Assembly: GCF_019977735.1 (NCBI RefSeq)
Contig: NZ_AP025018.1
Location: forward strand, 7,320,580-7,384,579
DNA length: 64,000 bases
Direction of reading: 5' to 3'
Source of the DNA: Calothrix sp. PCC 7716
GTDB lineage: Bacteria; Cyanobacteriota; Cyanobacteriia; Cyanobacteriales; Nostocaceae
Made by a program: the position numbers and the translations under genes. Shown one piece after another: positions 17,727 to 26,537 of this stretch. The stretch's first letter is position 1. Every line of letters starts with the position of its first letter. Under the pieces are notes generated by a model. That model made no database searches, was not told the DNA's origin, and saw only the letters and a list, made by a program, of their open reading frames with translations.

Positions 17727-17916
17727 ATTTGTTAAAATTACATAAAGTAGTGCGTATAATAAGATACTTGTTTTGCTAATAACTTTAAAATCACTATTTG
17801 TCCTGAACAGCAGGATTTAAAGTAGAAAAACGAAGTCATTGCAAGAGCTATAGGTAGCAAAAAGCAAATATCTCATCCAATTAAATGTAAACAGCAAGTA
17901 GGCATGTGACGCCACC

Positions 17917-20115
17917 ATGAGCGTGAATGAAGCTACACACTCAGAAAATTCAGCTTGGAACAAGCAAGTGTACCACCGTCTCAAGCTTGCCCTAAGTCTT
18001 GGCTTGCGGAGACAAGTCTTTTTGGCGGTGTGTGATGATTTAAACCTCCGAAATCAGGTGGCAGCACGGTTGCATTCAACACTGGCATATCCAGTTGGGC
18101 AGGTTTTGTACCAGCAGACCAATTTAATGGAAGCTAGTACATCAGCGTATCCGCGACTGGTAACGTTACGGTTGAATTTGAGTGACCCAAACCCTATTGC
18201 CCAAATTAACCAGTGGTTAATAAATTATCCACCACCAATTGTAGGTGGCACGAAAGATACTCCTGGTAGACCACTACCAATACCAGCATTTCAAATTGTT
18301 GGAGTTGAGCAGTTAACGCGACAACCTGTTGCAGCGCAGCGCTTATTTTTAAACTATTTGCGATTAACTGAACAGCGTATCTCAACACAGGAATCAAATC
18401 GATTTTTAGAGTCGAGTTTACTATTGTGGGTGCCACGTCCGTGGTTACATGCTATACAACAATCGGCGCCACAGTTTTGGCGGTGTCGAACGGGTGTGTT
18501 TACTTTTGCTGGAGAACCAACACCTACAGCTAAAACTAAGGGTTCAGAAAAGTTTTCATTGCAGGAAGTAGATTTAGGCAATCTGGAGGAATCTATATTA
18601 AATGATGCTATTCTTCCTGGTGGAGTAGGTAGCGAAGATGTATCATTTGATTTTCAAACAACCGAACAACCCGTCAATCGTAGCCACAAAAAGAAAGAAC
18701 CAAAACCGTTAAAATCAGAACTGCTCGCCGTAGGATTACCTAGTGATGAACCTCCAAGTAGAGAAACAAGTAGCGAAATTTCTAACGCACATGAACAGTC
18801 GCCACTGGAACATTTTACGTATATTACCAAAGAATTAGTCGAGCTTGTGCTGGCGACGTTAGATACTCGTGCAGAAGGTGAAACAACTTCACCCCAAGTA
18901 ATTTTAGAGGAAATTGAAGAATTACATAGTAAAAAAGCAGTTCCTGAAAGTTTAGCGCTTGGATATCAAAAGCTTGGTAATTTATATCGCTTACGAATTG
19001 AGCAGGGACAGTCTAACTTAGAAAGTTTAATGGTAGCGATAATAGCTTACCAAGAAGCAATTACGTATGATGAAGTATCGCCTCAAGTTCCTGATATATT
19101 GAACGACTTAGGGACTTTATATTGGATGTTGTACCGTACTCCTCCCAACTCAGAGGAGGGGCAGTCATATATCGAGCAAGCAATCGAGTTTTATCAACTA
19201 TCATTAAAATTAGTATCACCGCAAACCAATCCTGAAACTTACGCGCGGGTACAAAATAATTTAGGTACAGCATACGGTGACTTAGCGCGTTTTTCAAATC
19301 CAGCAGAAAACTGGCAGTCAGCAGTGACCGCATATTCCGAAGCACTGCGCTATCGTACTCCCGACATGGAACCGCTCAAATTTGCTGCATGTCAAAATAA
19401 CTTAGGCACTGCGTACTGGCACTTAGCACAGTACAACCTTCCTGTTGTGCATTTAAAGAAAGCCATTACCGCGTATAATTTCGCGTTGGTGTACTACACC
19501 CCTAATCAAGAACCCTTAAAATATGGGATGATTCAAAACAATATTGGTACTGCTTATTGGAATTTAGCCCAGTACGAACAAGAGTGCGAACATTTACGCA
19601 CTTGCATTGGCGCCTATAACGAAGCTTTAAAATTTAGAACACCAGCAAATCAACCTGCTGCATGTTCTGCTACACAAAATAATCTTGGAACCGCTTATTG
19701 GCATTTAGCAAATCAAGTTAAAACACCAAAAGAAGAACGACACGAATATTTAGAAAAATGCATTAAGTCTTATCAAGAAGCATTAAAGAACGCGCATTCA
19801 CTAAGCGGAATAACACTAAGCTTTGATGTTTTTGCCACGCATAACAACTTAGGGTTAGCGTACTATCAACTTGTTACCGATGCTTATTATGATGGAAATA
19901 AAAATGAACGCTCGCAACATTTAGAAGCTGCATTAGAAAACCATTTGCAAGCGCTTAATGGTATGAGTAAACAACCTGAAACGTATCAAACAACGCTCTC
20001 ATATATAATTAAAACTATACGCGAATTCCATAACGAACTAGGAATTCAAGGACAAAATCTAGCTTTATCTAAAGTTCCTGGTTCCTTGCTACCTGAGATT
20101 TTGCCTAAGTTGTGA
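17917..20115 (+). CDS. TPR protein with a conserved cyanobacterial N-terminal domain
   Basis: The 732-residue protein has three parts. Residues about 10-205 form a globular domain (LKLALSLGLRRQVFLAVCDD, RLVTLRLNLSDPNP, QIVGVEQLTRQPVAAQR, LLLWVPRPWLHAIQQSAPQF) that looks like a nucleotide-free relative of P-loop or AAA-like domains, because no Walker A motif is present. Residues about 210-320 are a charged linker. Residues about 330-690 carry TPR-like repeats of the form NNLGTAYWHLA with a spacing of about 46-50 residues. It lacks a signal peptide, so it is probably a cytosolic protein-interaction platform. I cannot name it. It is transcribed alone. Confidence 0.75.
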   Translation: MSVNEATHSENSAWNKQVYHRLKLALSLGLRRQVFLAVCDDLNLRNQVAARLHSTLAYPVGQVLYQQTNLMEASTSAYPRLVTLRLNLSDPNPIAQINQWLINYPPPIVGGTKDTPGRPLPIPAFQIVGVEQLTRQPVAAQRLFLNYLRLTEQRISTQESNRFLESSLLLWVPRPWLHAIQQSAPQFWRCRTGVFTFAGEPTPTAKTKGSEKFSLQEVDLGNLEESILNDAILPGGVGSEDVSFDFQTTEQPVNRSHKKKEPKPLKSELLAVGLPSDEPPSRETSSEISNAHEQSPLEHFTYITKELVELVLATLDTRAEGETTSPQVILEEIEELHSKKAVPESLALGYQKLGNLYRLRIEQGQSNLESLMVAIIAYQEAITYDEVSPQVPDILNDLGTLYWMLYRTPPNSEEGQSYIEQAIEFYQLSLKLVSPQTNPETYARVQNNLGTAYGDLARFSNPAENWQSAVTAYSEALRYRTPDMEPLKFAACQNNLGTAYWHLAQYNLPVVHLKKAITAYNFALVYYTPNQEPLKYGMIQNNIGTAYWNLAQYEQECEHLRTCIGAYNEALKFRTPANQPAACSATQNNLGTAYWHLANQVKTPKEERHEYLEKCIKSYQEALKNAHSLSGITLSFDVFATHNNLGLAYYQLVTDAYYDGNKNERSQHLEAALENHLQALNGMSKQPETYQTTLSYIIKTIREFHNELGIQGQNLALSKVPGSLLPEILPKL

Positions 20116-20291
20116 ATTAAGAAGATTTCCCCAAACCCCCTTAATAAGGATACATCCGAGCGAATAGTAGGTTTGACCTCTCACTCAAACGATTTAATAG
20201 GTTTTTGAGCAGGGCAAACGCACCTTATTTTTATAATGCTTACTAGTTTCTAAAACGGAAGATTAATTAAAATAGTAAGGAGAAGTAAGAA

Positions 20292-20705
20292 GTGTACATA
20301 CACAAATTAATGCTGGAGTTCGTACTTCTAGGCTTTCTACTGACAATACTTGTACCCTTAAAAACTATGGCTAAAGAAAATCATACGTTTAGTCTGCTCC
20401 CTGAAGGGGCGCGTATTATATCTGAAAAAGATGGTGAACGTATAGCGGAATGGAATGGCATCACTTTAGTAGATACGAGTAAAGAAAAACAAGCACAGCA
20501 GGCTATTCCAACGGTAGAAGAAGCAATAAAGAAAATAAAAATTGCAAAGCCCAAGAAAATGCACCGCTTTGATGATCCTAATACTGGAAATATAAATCCA
20601 CCATCTCAAATTGATCGGTCTCGGATTGTTCCTGGTACTAATGTAAAAAAAAAACTTAGTTTCGGATTAACAGTTAACTCATTAGTTAAAAATTTCAAAC
20701 TTTAA
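20292..20705 (+). CDS. small exported or membrane-anchored protein, GTG start
   Basis: The 137-residue product is best started at the GTG at 20292 because a full AAGGAG site lies at 20277-20282, nine bases upstream; the later ATG at 20310 has no such site. Residues 1-28 are hydrophobic (LMLEFVLLGFLLTILVP) and act as a signal peptide or anchor. The rest is basic and polar, with GARIISEKDGERIAEWNG and a Lys-rich tail. No family is recognised. It follows the TPR gene by about 175 bp. Confidence 0.6.
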   Translation: MYIHKLMLEFVLLGFLLTILVPLKTMAKENHTFSLLPEGARIISEKDGERIAEWNGITLVDTSKEKQAQQAIPTVEEAIKKIKIAKPKKMHRFDDPNTGNINPPSQIDRSRIVPGTNVKKKLSFGLTVNSLVKNFKL

Positions 20706-20928
20706 TTGTGTTTTGATTTTATATAATTCCTGCTTGTTTACTTGCTTTAATCATTTTTGCGTATTAATCTGCTTACCATCTTTTGAGCATGGCTTTCGAT
20801 CTGCTGCAACATCAAAGCTGACTTTTGCTTAATAATTGTGTCTGTAGAAAGGTCGGATTTCATATATGTTTCAAGAACTTGGTGTAAAATAGCTGTAGGG
20901 TGGGTTAACCTATATATTTATTGTCACA

Positions 20929-21315
20929 TTATGCCGCAATTGTACTTTCCTTACCACCATCCACATCTTTCTGTTTTGATTTTTGCTTAGATACTGGCTT
21001 CTTACGCGCGTTACTGGATACGCCCTGGTAGTCTAGATCAAAATCGCGCTGCTCAGTATGGCGAAATTCAACCAATTCATCAAGTTGAATCAACATTCGA
21101 TAATTCCCACGACTCTCACATATATAATTAATCGCACTTACTATTTGTATCCAACGTTTTTCGTTAATTTGTGGCAAATACTCAGCTTGGCGCCATCTAG
21201 TAACATTACTGACATCAATTTTCAATACACGCGCAAACTCGGTCGAGCCTATATCACGCTCGTCCATCAATCTCTTCAAATTCCAACGTACAGCGCCAAC
21301 TGCTTTTTTAGCCAT
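20929..21315 (-). CDS. XRE-like helix-turn-helix regulator
   Basis: The 128-residue protein has an N-terminal helix-turn-helix of the Cro/C1 (XRE) kind in WNLKRLMDERDIGSTEFARV and LKIDVSNVTRWRQAEYLPQI (residues about 9-48), followed by a second helical segment and a Lys/Ser-rich tail (KKPVSKQKSKQKDVDGGKE) that could bind DNA non-specifically. It is divergent from two unknown genes at 21519 and 22026, and the 203-bp gap contains a 30-bp palindrome, the layout of a repressor controlling itself and its neighbours (inference). Base composition does not stand out, though the region is poor in homologues I recognise and may be accessory DNA. Confidence 0.75.
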   Translation of the reverse strand: MAKKAVGAVRWNLKRLMDERDIGSTEFARVLKIDVSNVTRWRQAEYLPQINEKRWIQIVSAINYICESRGNYRMLIQLDELVEFRHTEQRDFDLDYQGVSSNARKKPVSKQKSKQKDVDGGKESTIAA

Positions 21316-21421
21316 TTAAAACCGCGCCTTCCAGTACCAAACACCTTCATCCTAAGACATAACTTCAGCAAAGAATAAACGTCAATGCCAAAATTATTAA
21401 CTTTTATTACAAATAATTTTG

Positions 21422-21490
21422 TATGTGCATCTATTACACATATAGTAAATAAAGAGAAATGTAGTTGGATACATATATGTAGCCAGCTAC
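21422..21490. promoter_or_regulatory. operator-like palindromes between the divergent XRE module genes
   Basis: 21461-21490 is a 30-bp sequence whose halves match at 13 of 15 paired positions, centred on TACATATATGTA with outer GTAG/CTAC and TGG/CCA words. 21422-21442 is a second inverted repeat, TATGTG and CACATA around nine bases. Both lie upstream of the gene at 21519 and divergent from the XRE gene starting at 21315, so they are good candidate binding sites for that regulator. Confidence 0.6.
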
Positions 21491-21518
21491 TAATACTAAA
21501 TCGAGCTTCGATCCTATC

Positions 21519-22019
21519 ATGATTACAACAATATACGCATCAGCGTCATTGGATAAAATTGATACACTAGACGGTTCAACATACGCGATACTAGAATTTG
21601 CACGCGCGCTAGTGAATGATAAACAATACTTACCAAGAGCCGATTTCGCCCTCCGGGCAAACTACGTTAACAACAAAATGGTGGAATCATTTGGTTGGAG
21701 TCAGGAGATAGTTCGCAGCTACATCAAACTGGGAATGGCATTTATCGATATAGAAATAAGGAAGCTGGTAACGATTGAGCCACGCACATTATTCAAAATC
21801 ACATCAAGCAAAAGGTTTGCAAGCGTGGTCTTTGGAATCAAAAACGCGGTTGGTCATATTACGCAACAATTCGTACAAAATCTGATTGATGGCTTAAAAG
21901 CGTCACGGGCAAGCAAACCCGACAAACCAACAATTTGGCGTGGTGAAAAGGACACAAGTCGTACATGTGTCATTCCTCCTATTAAAGAAGATGACCAGTA
22001 CACAGGTACGTCAATCTAA
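21519..22019 (+). CDS. unknown protein of the XRE-divergent module
   Basis: The 166-residue product is soluble and mixed alpha/beta in appearance, without signal peptide or membrane helix. Notable segments are STYAILEFARALVNDKQYLP, NKMVESFGWSQEIVRSYIKL and IEPRTLFKITSSKRFASVVF. The GWSQEIVRSYIKLGMAF stretch could be a helix-turn-helix like those in replication- or partition-type proteins, but this is weak. The C-terminus is basic and polar. It ends six bases before the start of the next gene, so the two form an operon. I do not recognise the family. Confidence 0.65.
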   Translation: MITTIYASASLDKIDTLDGSTYAILEFARALVNDKQYLPRADFALRANYVNNKMVESFGWSQEIVRSYIKLGMAFIDIEIRKLVTIEPRTLFKITSSKRFASVVFGIKNAVGHITQQFVQNLIDGLKASRASKPDKPTIWRGEKDTSRTCVIPPIKEDDQYTGTSI

Positions 22020-22025
22020 CGTGCG

Positions 22026-22706
22026 ATGGATGATGAAAAAATCACAGCACAAAGATTTGTTAGAGAAGCGGCGGCATTTACTCCTTCGGAGTCACTACGT
22101 GAACGGGAAGCTTTCAAATGTGGTGCCTTCAAGTTGGTAGGTGAATTGCCACCACACCTCAAAGCGATATTAGGTTTAGAGTATGAGGCGCCAACACCAA
22201 GTAATCATGAGAGTGAAGCCCAAGAAACAACAGCAGTAGGAGAAACGGCACCTGATGTTGAACAAGTACAAAAAGTAGTAGATAAAGTAGCACAAAAAAT
22301 AGTACAAATGCGAGAGGATGTGCAAGCCGAACAACCATCAGCAGAATCATATAGTGCGGCAGAAATTGCGGCACTGCTACGCGACTGCGATACTTGGCTC
22401 GAAATCACAGTAATTACTTCAAAGCTAGATAAGCCTACACGAATGGCATCTTGGTCAATGCTCACTAAAGAAGAACAAAACCGCATTTACGAAATAAAAT
22501 CAATTGCTACGGAAGAACAAAATCAAAATATCACCACTGATGAACCTGCATCAATCAAAGTCGGTGACATAGTAGTTTGGGACAACTGCTATCCTCACCT
22601 CAGTAGTTGGCAGCCTTTTAGAGTGCAGCGAATCGAAATTAATGGCTTTGTCAAACTCGAAAACGTGATCAATCTAATACCAATTGAAGAATTGAAATTA
22701 GCATGA
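22026..22706 (+). CDS. unknown protein of the XRE-divergent module
   Basis: The 226-residue product has three regions: an N-terminal part (RFVREAAAFTPSESLRERE, FKLVGELPPHLKAILGLEYE), an acidic Glu/Ala/Thr-rich linker with a possible coiled coil (about 65-105), and a C-terminal part with YSAAEIAALLRDCDTWLEI followed by SIKVGDIVVWDNCYPHLSSW, which has the look of a small beta-barrel (SH3-like or KOW-like) segment at about residues 180-220. No catalytic motif is seen. It is co-transcribed with the gene at 21519 and likely controlled by the divergent XRE regulator. Confidence 0.65.
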   Translation: MDDEKITAQRFVREAAAFTPSESLREREAFKCGAFKLVGELPPHLKAILGLEYEAPTPSNHESEAQETTAVGETAPDVEQVQKVVDKVAQKIVQMREDVQAEQPSAESYSAAEIAALLRDCDTWLEITVITSKLDKPTRMASWSMLTKEEQNRIYEIKSIATEEQNQNITTDEPASIKVGDIVVWDNCYPHLSSWQPFRVQRIEINGFVKLENVINLIPIEELKLA

Positions 22707-22808
22707 CTTGTCAATTTCATTAAAATAATATTAATATCTTCGCCCTTCTTTTCTTGCGGTAAAATAGATTACAAATTAGTTGTACATCAAGCTTACCAAA
22801 TAATTTAC

Positions 22809-23786
22809 ATGGACAATAAAACCAAAATCATTTTAGATACAGACCCAGGTGGCGATGATATTTTTGCGTTGCTGTGGCTTTTAAGTTTGGTGAAACAAGG
22901 TTTTGTGGAGTTGGTAGCTGTTACTACTGCTGAAGGAAATGTGAATGCTAAGACTACGTTTGCTTGTGCTAGTCAGGTGCTTAATTTTACTGGCTTTGCA
23001 GAAGTGGAGTTAGGTAAGGGAGTTGTAGAACCTACTGATATGGAGGATGCTGCTTATATTCACGGCGCCGATGGTATGGGAGGTTTATCAGAAAGTTTAC
23101 CTGATGTCAAGCACGATTATGAAAATGCACGCTATTCTGATGACATTATAATAGATAAGCTAAATGCCCACCCTTACGAAATAACTTTACTAGCTGTGGC
23201 GCCATTAACAAATCTTGCTGCTGCTGAAATCAAATCTCCTGGTATTTTAAGAAAAGCTAAAGAAATTATACTGATGGGTGGCGCCTTTGCAGTACCAGGA
23301 AACGTCACCTCACAAGCTGAGTTTAATATCGCTTTTAATGTTGACGCTGCAGAACTCGTATTTAATAGTCGTAATGATACTGTTGTATTGTCGTTAGATG
23401 TGACTAACGAGTTAATTTTTACAAAAGAAATGGCAGAAGAAGTTTATTTGTCTAACTCACAAAACCCTGTAGCGAAATTTATCGTGCAGTTATGTGAGTT
23501 TTTGACTTATACCTCATTAACTTACCGTCAGAGTGAAGGTATAAAAGGCTTTCTAGTTCATGATGCTGCGACTGTTGCTTATTTGTTTTATCCAGAAACT
23601 CTTTTACTACAACGCGCGCAAGTTGATATAGAAACAGCAGGTAAATTTACCAAAGGTCAAACCATTATAGATAATCGACACGTAGCGAAACATAAAGTCA
23701 ATGCTTGGGTAGCGTTACAGGTAGATGCTGTAAATTTATTGGCAAGTTTGGTAGAAGATTTAAAAGTACTGAGTACTGAGTGCTGA
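22809..23786 (+). CDS. inosine-uridine preferring nucleoside hydrolase
   Basis: The 325-residue protein belongs to the IunH family, which hydrolyses the N-glycosidic bond of ribonucleosides for salvage. The calcium-binding N-terminal cluster IILDTDPGGDDIFALL is intact, followed by VAVTTAEGNVN, the ITLLAVAPLTNLAAA block, LMGGAFAVPGNVTSQAEFN with conserved Asn and Glu, and VHDAATVAYLF carrying the C-terminal catalytic His and Asp. Substrate preference cannot be told. The last residues, KVLSTEC, and the stop codon come from the GCTGAGT repeat that begins at about 23765. Confidence 0.9.
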   Translation: MDNKTKIILDTDPGGDDIFALLWLLSLVKQGFVELVAVTTAEGNVNAKTTFACASQVLNFTGFAEVELGKGVVEPTDMEDAAYIHGADGMGGLSESLPDVKHDYENARYSDDIIIDKLNAHPYEITLLAVAPLTNLAAAEIKSPGILRKAKEIILMGGAFAVPGNVTSQAEFNIAFNVDAAELVFNSRNDTVVLSLDVTNELIFTKEMAEEVYLSNSQNPVAKFIVQLCEFLTYTSLTYRQSEGIKGFLVHDAATVAYLFYPETLLLQRAQVDIETAGKFTKGQTIIDNRHVAKHKVNAWVALQVDAVNLLASLVEDLKVLSTEC

Positions 23787-23850
23787 GTGATGAGTGCTGA
23801 GTGCTGAGTGCTGAGTGATATTCCTAACTCCTAACTCCTAACTCCTAACT
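23765..23850. repeat. GCTGAGT repeat cluster plus CTAACTC tandem heptamers
   Basis: Copies of GTACTGAGT, GCTGAGTGATGAGT and GCTGAGT run from 23765 to 23818 and are followed by four CTAACTC heptamers at about 23825-23850. The left part overlaps the last codons and the stop of the nucleoside hydrolase gene; the right part ends just before the stop of the minus-strand dehydrogenase gene at 23853. Confidence 0.8.
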
Positions 23851-23852
23851 TT

Positions 23853-24725
23853 TTATTCAGCGTCAGGGGATGAAGTCATTGCAGCAAAAAGTGAAGAGTA
23901 ATCAGAAGAAGCAAATGACATGCGAATTGCTGTATCAAGAATACTACGAACACCATCAATGCTATTGATATTCAGACCCGCATTTTTCGCTTCATCAATA
24001 AATAAATCTGTATCTTTCAGTAGATGTTTAGTAGGAAAACTAGGATTGTCATAATTATTATCAAGCATTCGCTGTAACTTGTTGTCAAAAGTTGGTGCGT
24101 ATAAAGCGCTTTCACGTAAAATTTGCATGAACACATTTACGTCTATATCTTGACGCTGTACAAATTTTAATGAGAGTGCAAAAGCTGCTGTCAGTGAACT
24201 AATTAGCTGGTTAAATGCTAGTTGTAAACCTGCCGCAGTTCCTACTTGTCCTACATATACAGGTTTTGGGCCAAAGTGTTTTAGTAATTCTAAATTACGC
24301 TGATACTGTTCGCGATAGGCGCCAACCATTACAATTAGTTTACCCTGAGTCGCTTCGGTAGTGCTTCCCAAAACAGGCGCCTCAATATATTCTCCTCCAG
24401 CAGCAACAACAGTATCACGAATTTCTTTGCTTTCGGTGGGGGTAATAGTCCCCATTTGAATCACAGTACGTCCAGCTAACATTCTAAAAGAAGTATCAGA
24501 AAGTAAAACACTGTAAATAGCTGGAGCATTAGTTAACATCAGTATTACACAGTCTGCGGCACGAATCGCATGGCGTGGGTGTTCAGCAATTTCTGCACCT
24601 TTCTCTTTGAGTGGCACCAATTTTTCTCTTGTACGGTTGTAAGCAATTAAATCTACATTTGCTTCTAATAACCGTTGCGCCATTGGCAACCCCATTAATC
24701 CTGTTCCCAGAAATGCCACCTTCAT
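23853..24725 (-). CDS. beta-hydroxyacid dehydrogenase family oxidoreductase lacking the catalytic lysine
   Basis: The start is placed at the ATG at 24725 (MKVAFLGTGLMGLPMAQRL); four extra residues are possible. The 290-residue protein has the NAD(P)-binding GTGLMG motif, VILMLTNAPAIYSVL, the substrate-binding segment IEAPVLGSTTEATQGKL (family: D/E-APVSGG) and the all-alpha C-terminal domain. The family's catalytic lysine, in G-x5-K-x3-N, is replaced by glutamine here (GTAAGLQLAFNQ). Substrate is therefore uncertain; 3-hydroxyisobutyrate, tartronate semialdehyde or an imine substrate are all possible. It is convergent with the nucleoside hydrolase gene. Confidence 0.85.
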   Translation of the reverse strand: MKVAFLGTGLMGLPMAQRLLEANVDLIAYNRTREKLVPLKEKGAEIAEHPRHAIRAADCVILMLTNAPAIYSVLLSDTSFRMLAGRTVIQMGTITPTESKEIRDTVVAAGGEYIEAPVLGSTTEATQGKLIVMVGAYREQYQRNLELLKHFGPKPVYVGQVGTAAGLQLAFNQLISSLTAAFALSLKFVQRQDIDVNVFMQILRESALYAPTFDNKLQRMLDNNYDNPSFPTKHLLKDTDLFIDEAKNAGLNINSIDGVRSILDTAIRMSFASSDYSSLFAAMTSSPDAE

Positions 24726-24850
24726 ACTGTATCCCAATACTTGTTCTTTATATTCTCTATCCTAATTGTTAATTATTTATATTTGAAAGTACAATCGCTA
24801 CGAACAATAGCTTCTTAATTAATAAATTATTTCAAAAGTTATTTAATAAC

Positions 24851-24967
24851 AGTGCTGAGTGCTGAGTGCTGAGTTCTGAGTGCTGAGTGAAGAATATTAT
24901 TCTTCCTACTCAGCACTCAGCACTTTCTACTCAGCACTTGATCAGCGCACTTTCTACTCAGCACTCA
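24851..24967. repeat. GCTGAGT repeat cluster, inverted arrangement
   Basis: Four GCTGAGT-type copies at 24851-24890 face several ACTCAGC copies at 24908-24967, with ATTATTCTTCC between them. The array would form a long hairpin between the dehydrogenase gene and the small membrane peptide gene. Confidence 0.8.
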
Positions 24968-24968
24968 T

Positions 24969-25064
24969 TTAGCCACCTGCTGCAAATGTTGCCATTATTA
25001 GCACCGAGAGTAAGATACCTGGGGTAAGTAGTCCTACTAACATTAATAAATCGTGAGTACTCAT
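24969..25064 (-). CDS. 31-residue single-helix membrane peptide
   Basis: The frame from the ATG at 25064 encodes 31 residues, starting MSTHDLLMLVGLLTPGILLS and ending IMATFAAGG, a single hydrophobic helix with short polar ends. AAGGT lies 7 bases upstream of the ATG. Length and shape match the very small subunits of cyanobacterial photosynthetic complexes (cytochrome b6f, NDH-1, photosystems), but the sequence does not match one I can name. The coding evidence is the ribosome site, the clean helix and stop, and its placement between a repeat cluster and a leader region. Confidence 0.6.
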   Translation of the reverse strand: MSTHDLLMLVGLLTPGILLSVLIMATFAAGG

Positions 25065-25174
25065 TGTTTTTACCTTGTGATTATTATTTTTAGCCTATGA
25101 ATAGACTTTAAACGTTGCAACACTGAATCGACTAGTCTTACAAAAAGATTAACAATGTTTTAATTTTTACTCTA

Positions 25175-26338
25175 TTAAAGCGAAGGATACGTCAAACCTT
25201 TGAGAGGTTGTGTGGGAGTAAATCCTTTGCTTTGAACCAAAACACCAAAATCTCCTAGTCCCATTGGGTCAATTAGTTGATGTAACGAGTCACGGCGCCG
25301 CAGCATGTCGGATACTGAAAGATTAGATTGACTCATAGTGGCAATTCTTTCTCCTAAACCTAATGCCATCAAAAACAAACCTTGCTGTGTAAATCCGACT
25401 TTAGCCAATCCGCAGGTTTCACCCCATCTTTCTAAAGCAGTAAAGTCTACATGTGTGGTGATATCTTGCTTTCCTATATTTATATATGGATTATCGTGGC
25501 GCCGATGTTGGTAATAGCATTGCAGTGTACCTTTATTTCTACGAGGATTATAATAACGATGTGCTGGGTAGCCATAGTCTATAGTAAGTACGTACCCATA
25601 CTGTAATTTATCGGCGACTTGCGTTAGCCAATTGAGTGCTGTTAAGTTAATTTCACTACGGTAACCTGTGGGGTAAATACTGATATCTATTTCGATTAAA
25701 TCAAGATATTGTCTGAGTTTTGGCGTTGAAGATTCATCAATAATTTCTATGAACGTATCTTGATTGACTTCTTGTACTGAGTTAGATACTCCAACATAAA
25801 CCTCTTTTAATTGCCCTGCTTCTACAACAAACTGATGTACAGGCAAAGCATCTACCAGTTCATTAGAAAAAAAACATCCAACTACTGAATTAATCTCTAT
25901 CTGTTCTAAATCGCACCAGTATGCAGAAAACCCTTGCAATTTTTCCTGCTGTACTTGTTTTAATAGGGGTGATTTTTCAACTATGGTATATTTCAAAACA
26001 GTAAATAAATCACTATGATGCATCTTTAGGTAATTTAAAATATCAACAGCTAAATAACCTTGTCCGGCGCCCATTTCTACAAGCGTAAACGGTGCTGGTT
26101 TTCCAAGAATTTCCCACATCTCGACAAATTGTATTGCCAACATTTCACCAAAGTCGGCGCCAAGGTGAACCGAGGTAAAAAAATCTCCACTTACGCCTAT
26201 ATTCGCTGCTTTTTGAGTATAATAACCGTAATTAGGATGATATAATACTATATCCATATATTCAGCAAAAGTAATTCTCTGTTCAACTTTGGAGGTGATA
26301 CAGGCAATAATTTCATTAGTAAAAGTTATAGGTTCCAT
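25175..26338 (-). CDS. MidA/NDUFAF7-type SAM-dependent methyltransferase
   Basis: The 387-residue protein matches the COG1565 family of class I methyltransferases. It has FAEYMDIVLYHPNYGYYT at the start, SGDFFTSVHLGADFGEMLA, the SAM-binding motif FTLVEMGAGQGYLAVDIL, then FFSNELVDALPVHQF and VLTIDYGYPAHRYYNP. The mitochondrial member NDUFAF7 (MidA) methylates an arginine of the complex I subunit NDUFS2 and is needed for complex I assembly. ndhH, the cyanobacterial counterpart of NDUFS2, lies 1.4 kb away in this window, so an NDH-1 assembly role is a reasonable inference. The gene is monocistronic. Confidence 0.88.
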   Translation of the reverse strand: MEPITFTNEIIACITSKVEQRITFAEYMDIVLYHPNYGYYTQKAANIGVSGDFFTSVHLGADFGEMLAIQFVEMWEILGKPAPFTLVEMGAGQGYLAVDILNYLKMHHSDLFTVLKYTIVEKSPLLKQVQQEKLQGFSAYWCDLEQIEINSVVGCFFSNELVDALPVHQFVVEAGQLKEVYVGVSNSVQEVNQDTFIEIIDESSTPKLRQYLDLIEIDISIYPTGYRSEINLTALNWLTQVADKLQYGYVLTIDYGYPAHRYYNPRRNKGTLQCYYQHRRHDNPYINIGKQDITTHVDFTALERWGETCGLAKVGFTQQGLFLMALGLGERIATMSQSNLSVSDMLRRRDSLHQLIDPMGLGDFGVLVQSKGFTPTQPLKGLTYPSL

Positions 26339-26537
26339 TGAAATATGTAGGGTGGGGTTGTGAACTAAGCAGTTTTAATATGACAATAATTTTGCAAATT
26401 TGATTATATATACCATAAGTAAGTTGGCGTACTAAAACGAAACTATATAAAGTTTTGTAAGAGTAAGTAAAGGTTTATGCTTTTACTTGACCTTAACCCC
26501 TTTAATACAGTTACATTTATTTGCACCGACTTAACTT

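Noticed and set aside
20747-20863. 38-codon frame on the minus strand downstream of the XRE gene (MKSDLSTDTIIKQKSALMLQ)
   Set aside because: Protein-like, but it lacks a ribosome site and follows a GTAGGGTGGGTTAACC repeat; it may be the 3' remnant of a lost gene.
24851-24967. CRISPR-like array
   Set aside because: The GCTGAGT copies are directly adjacent or inverted, without unique spacers of constant length.
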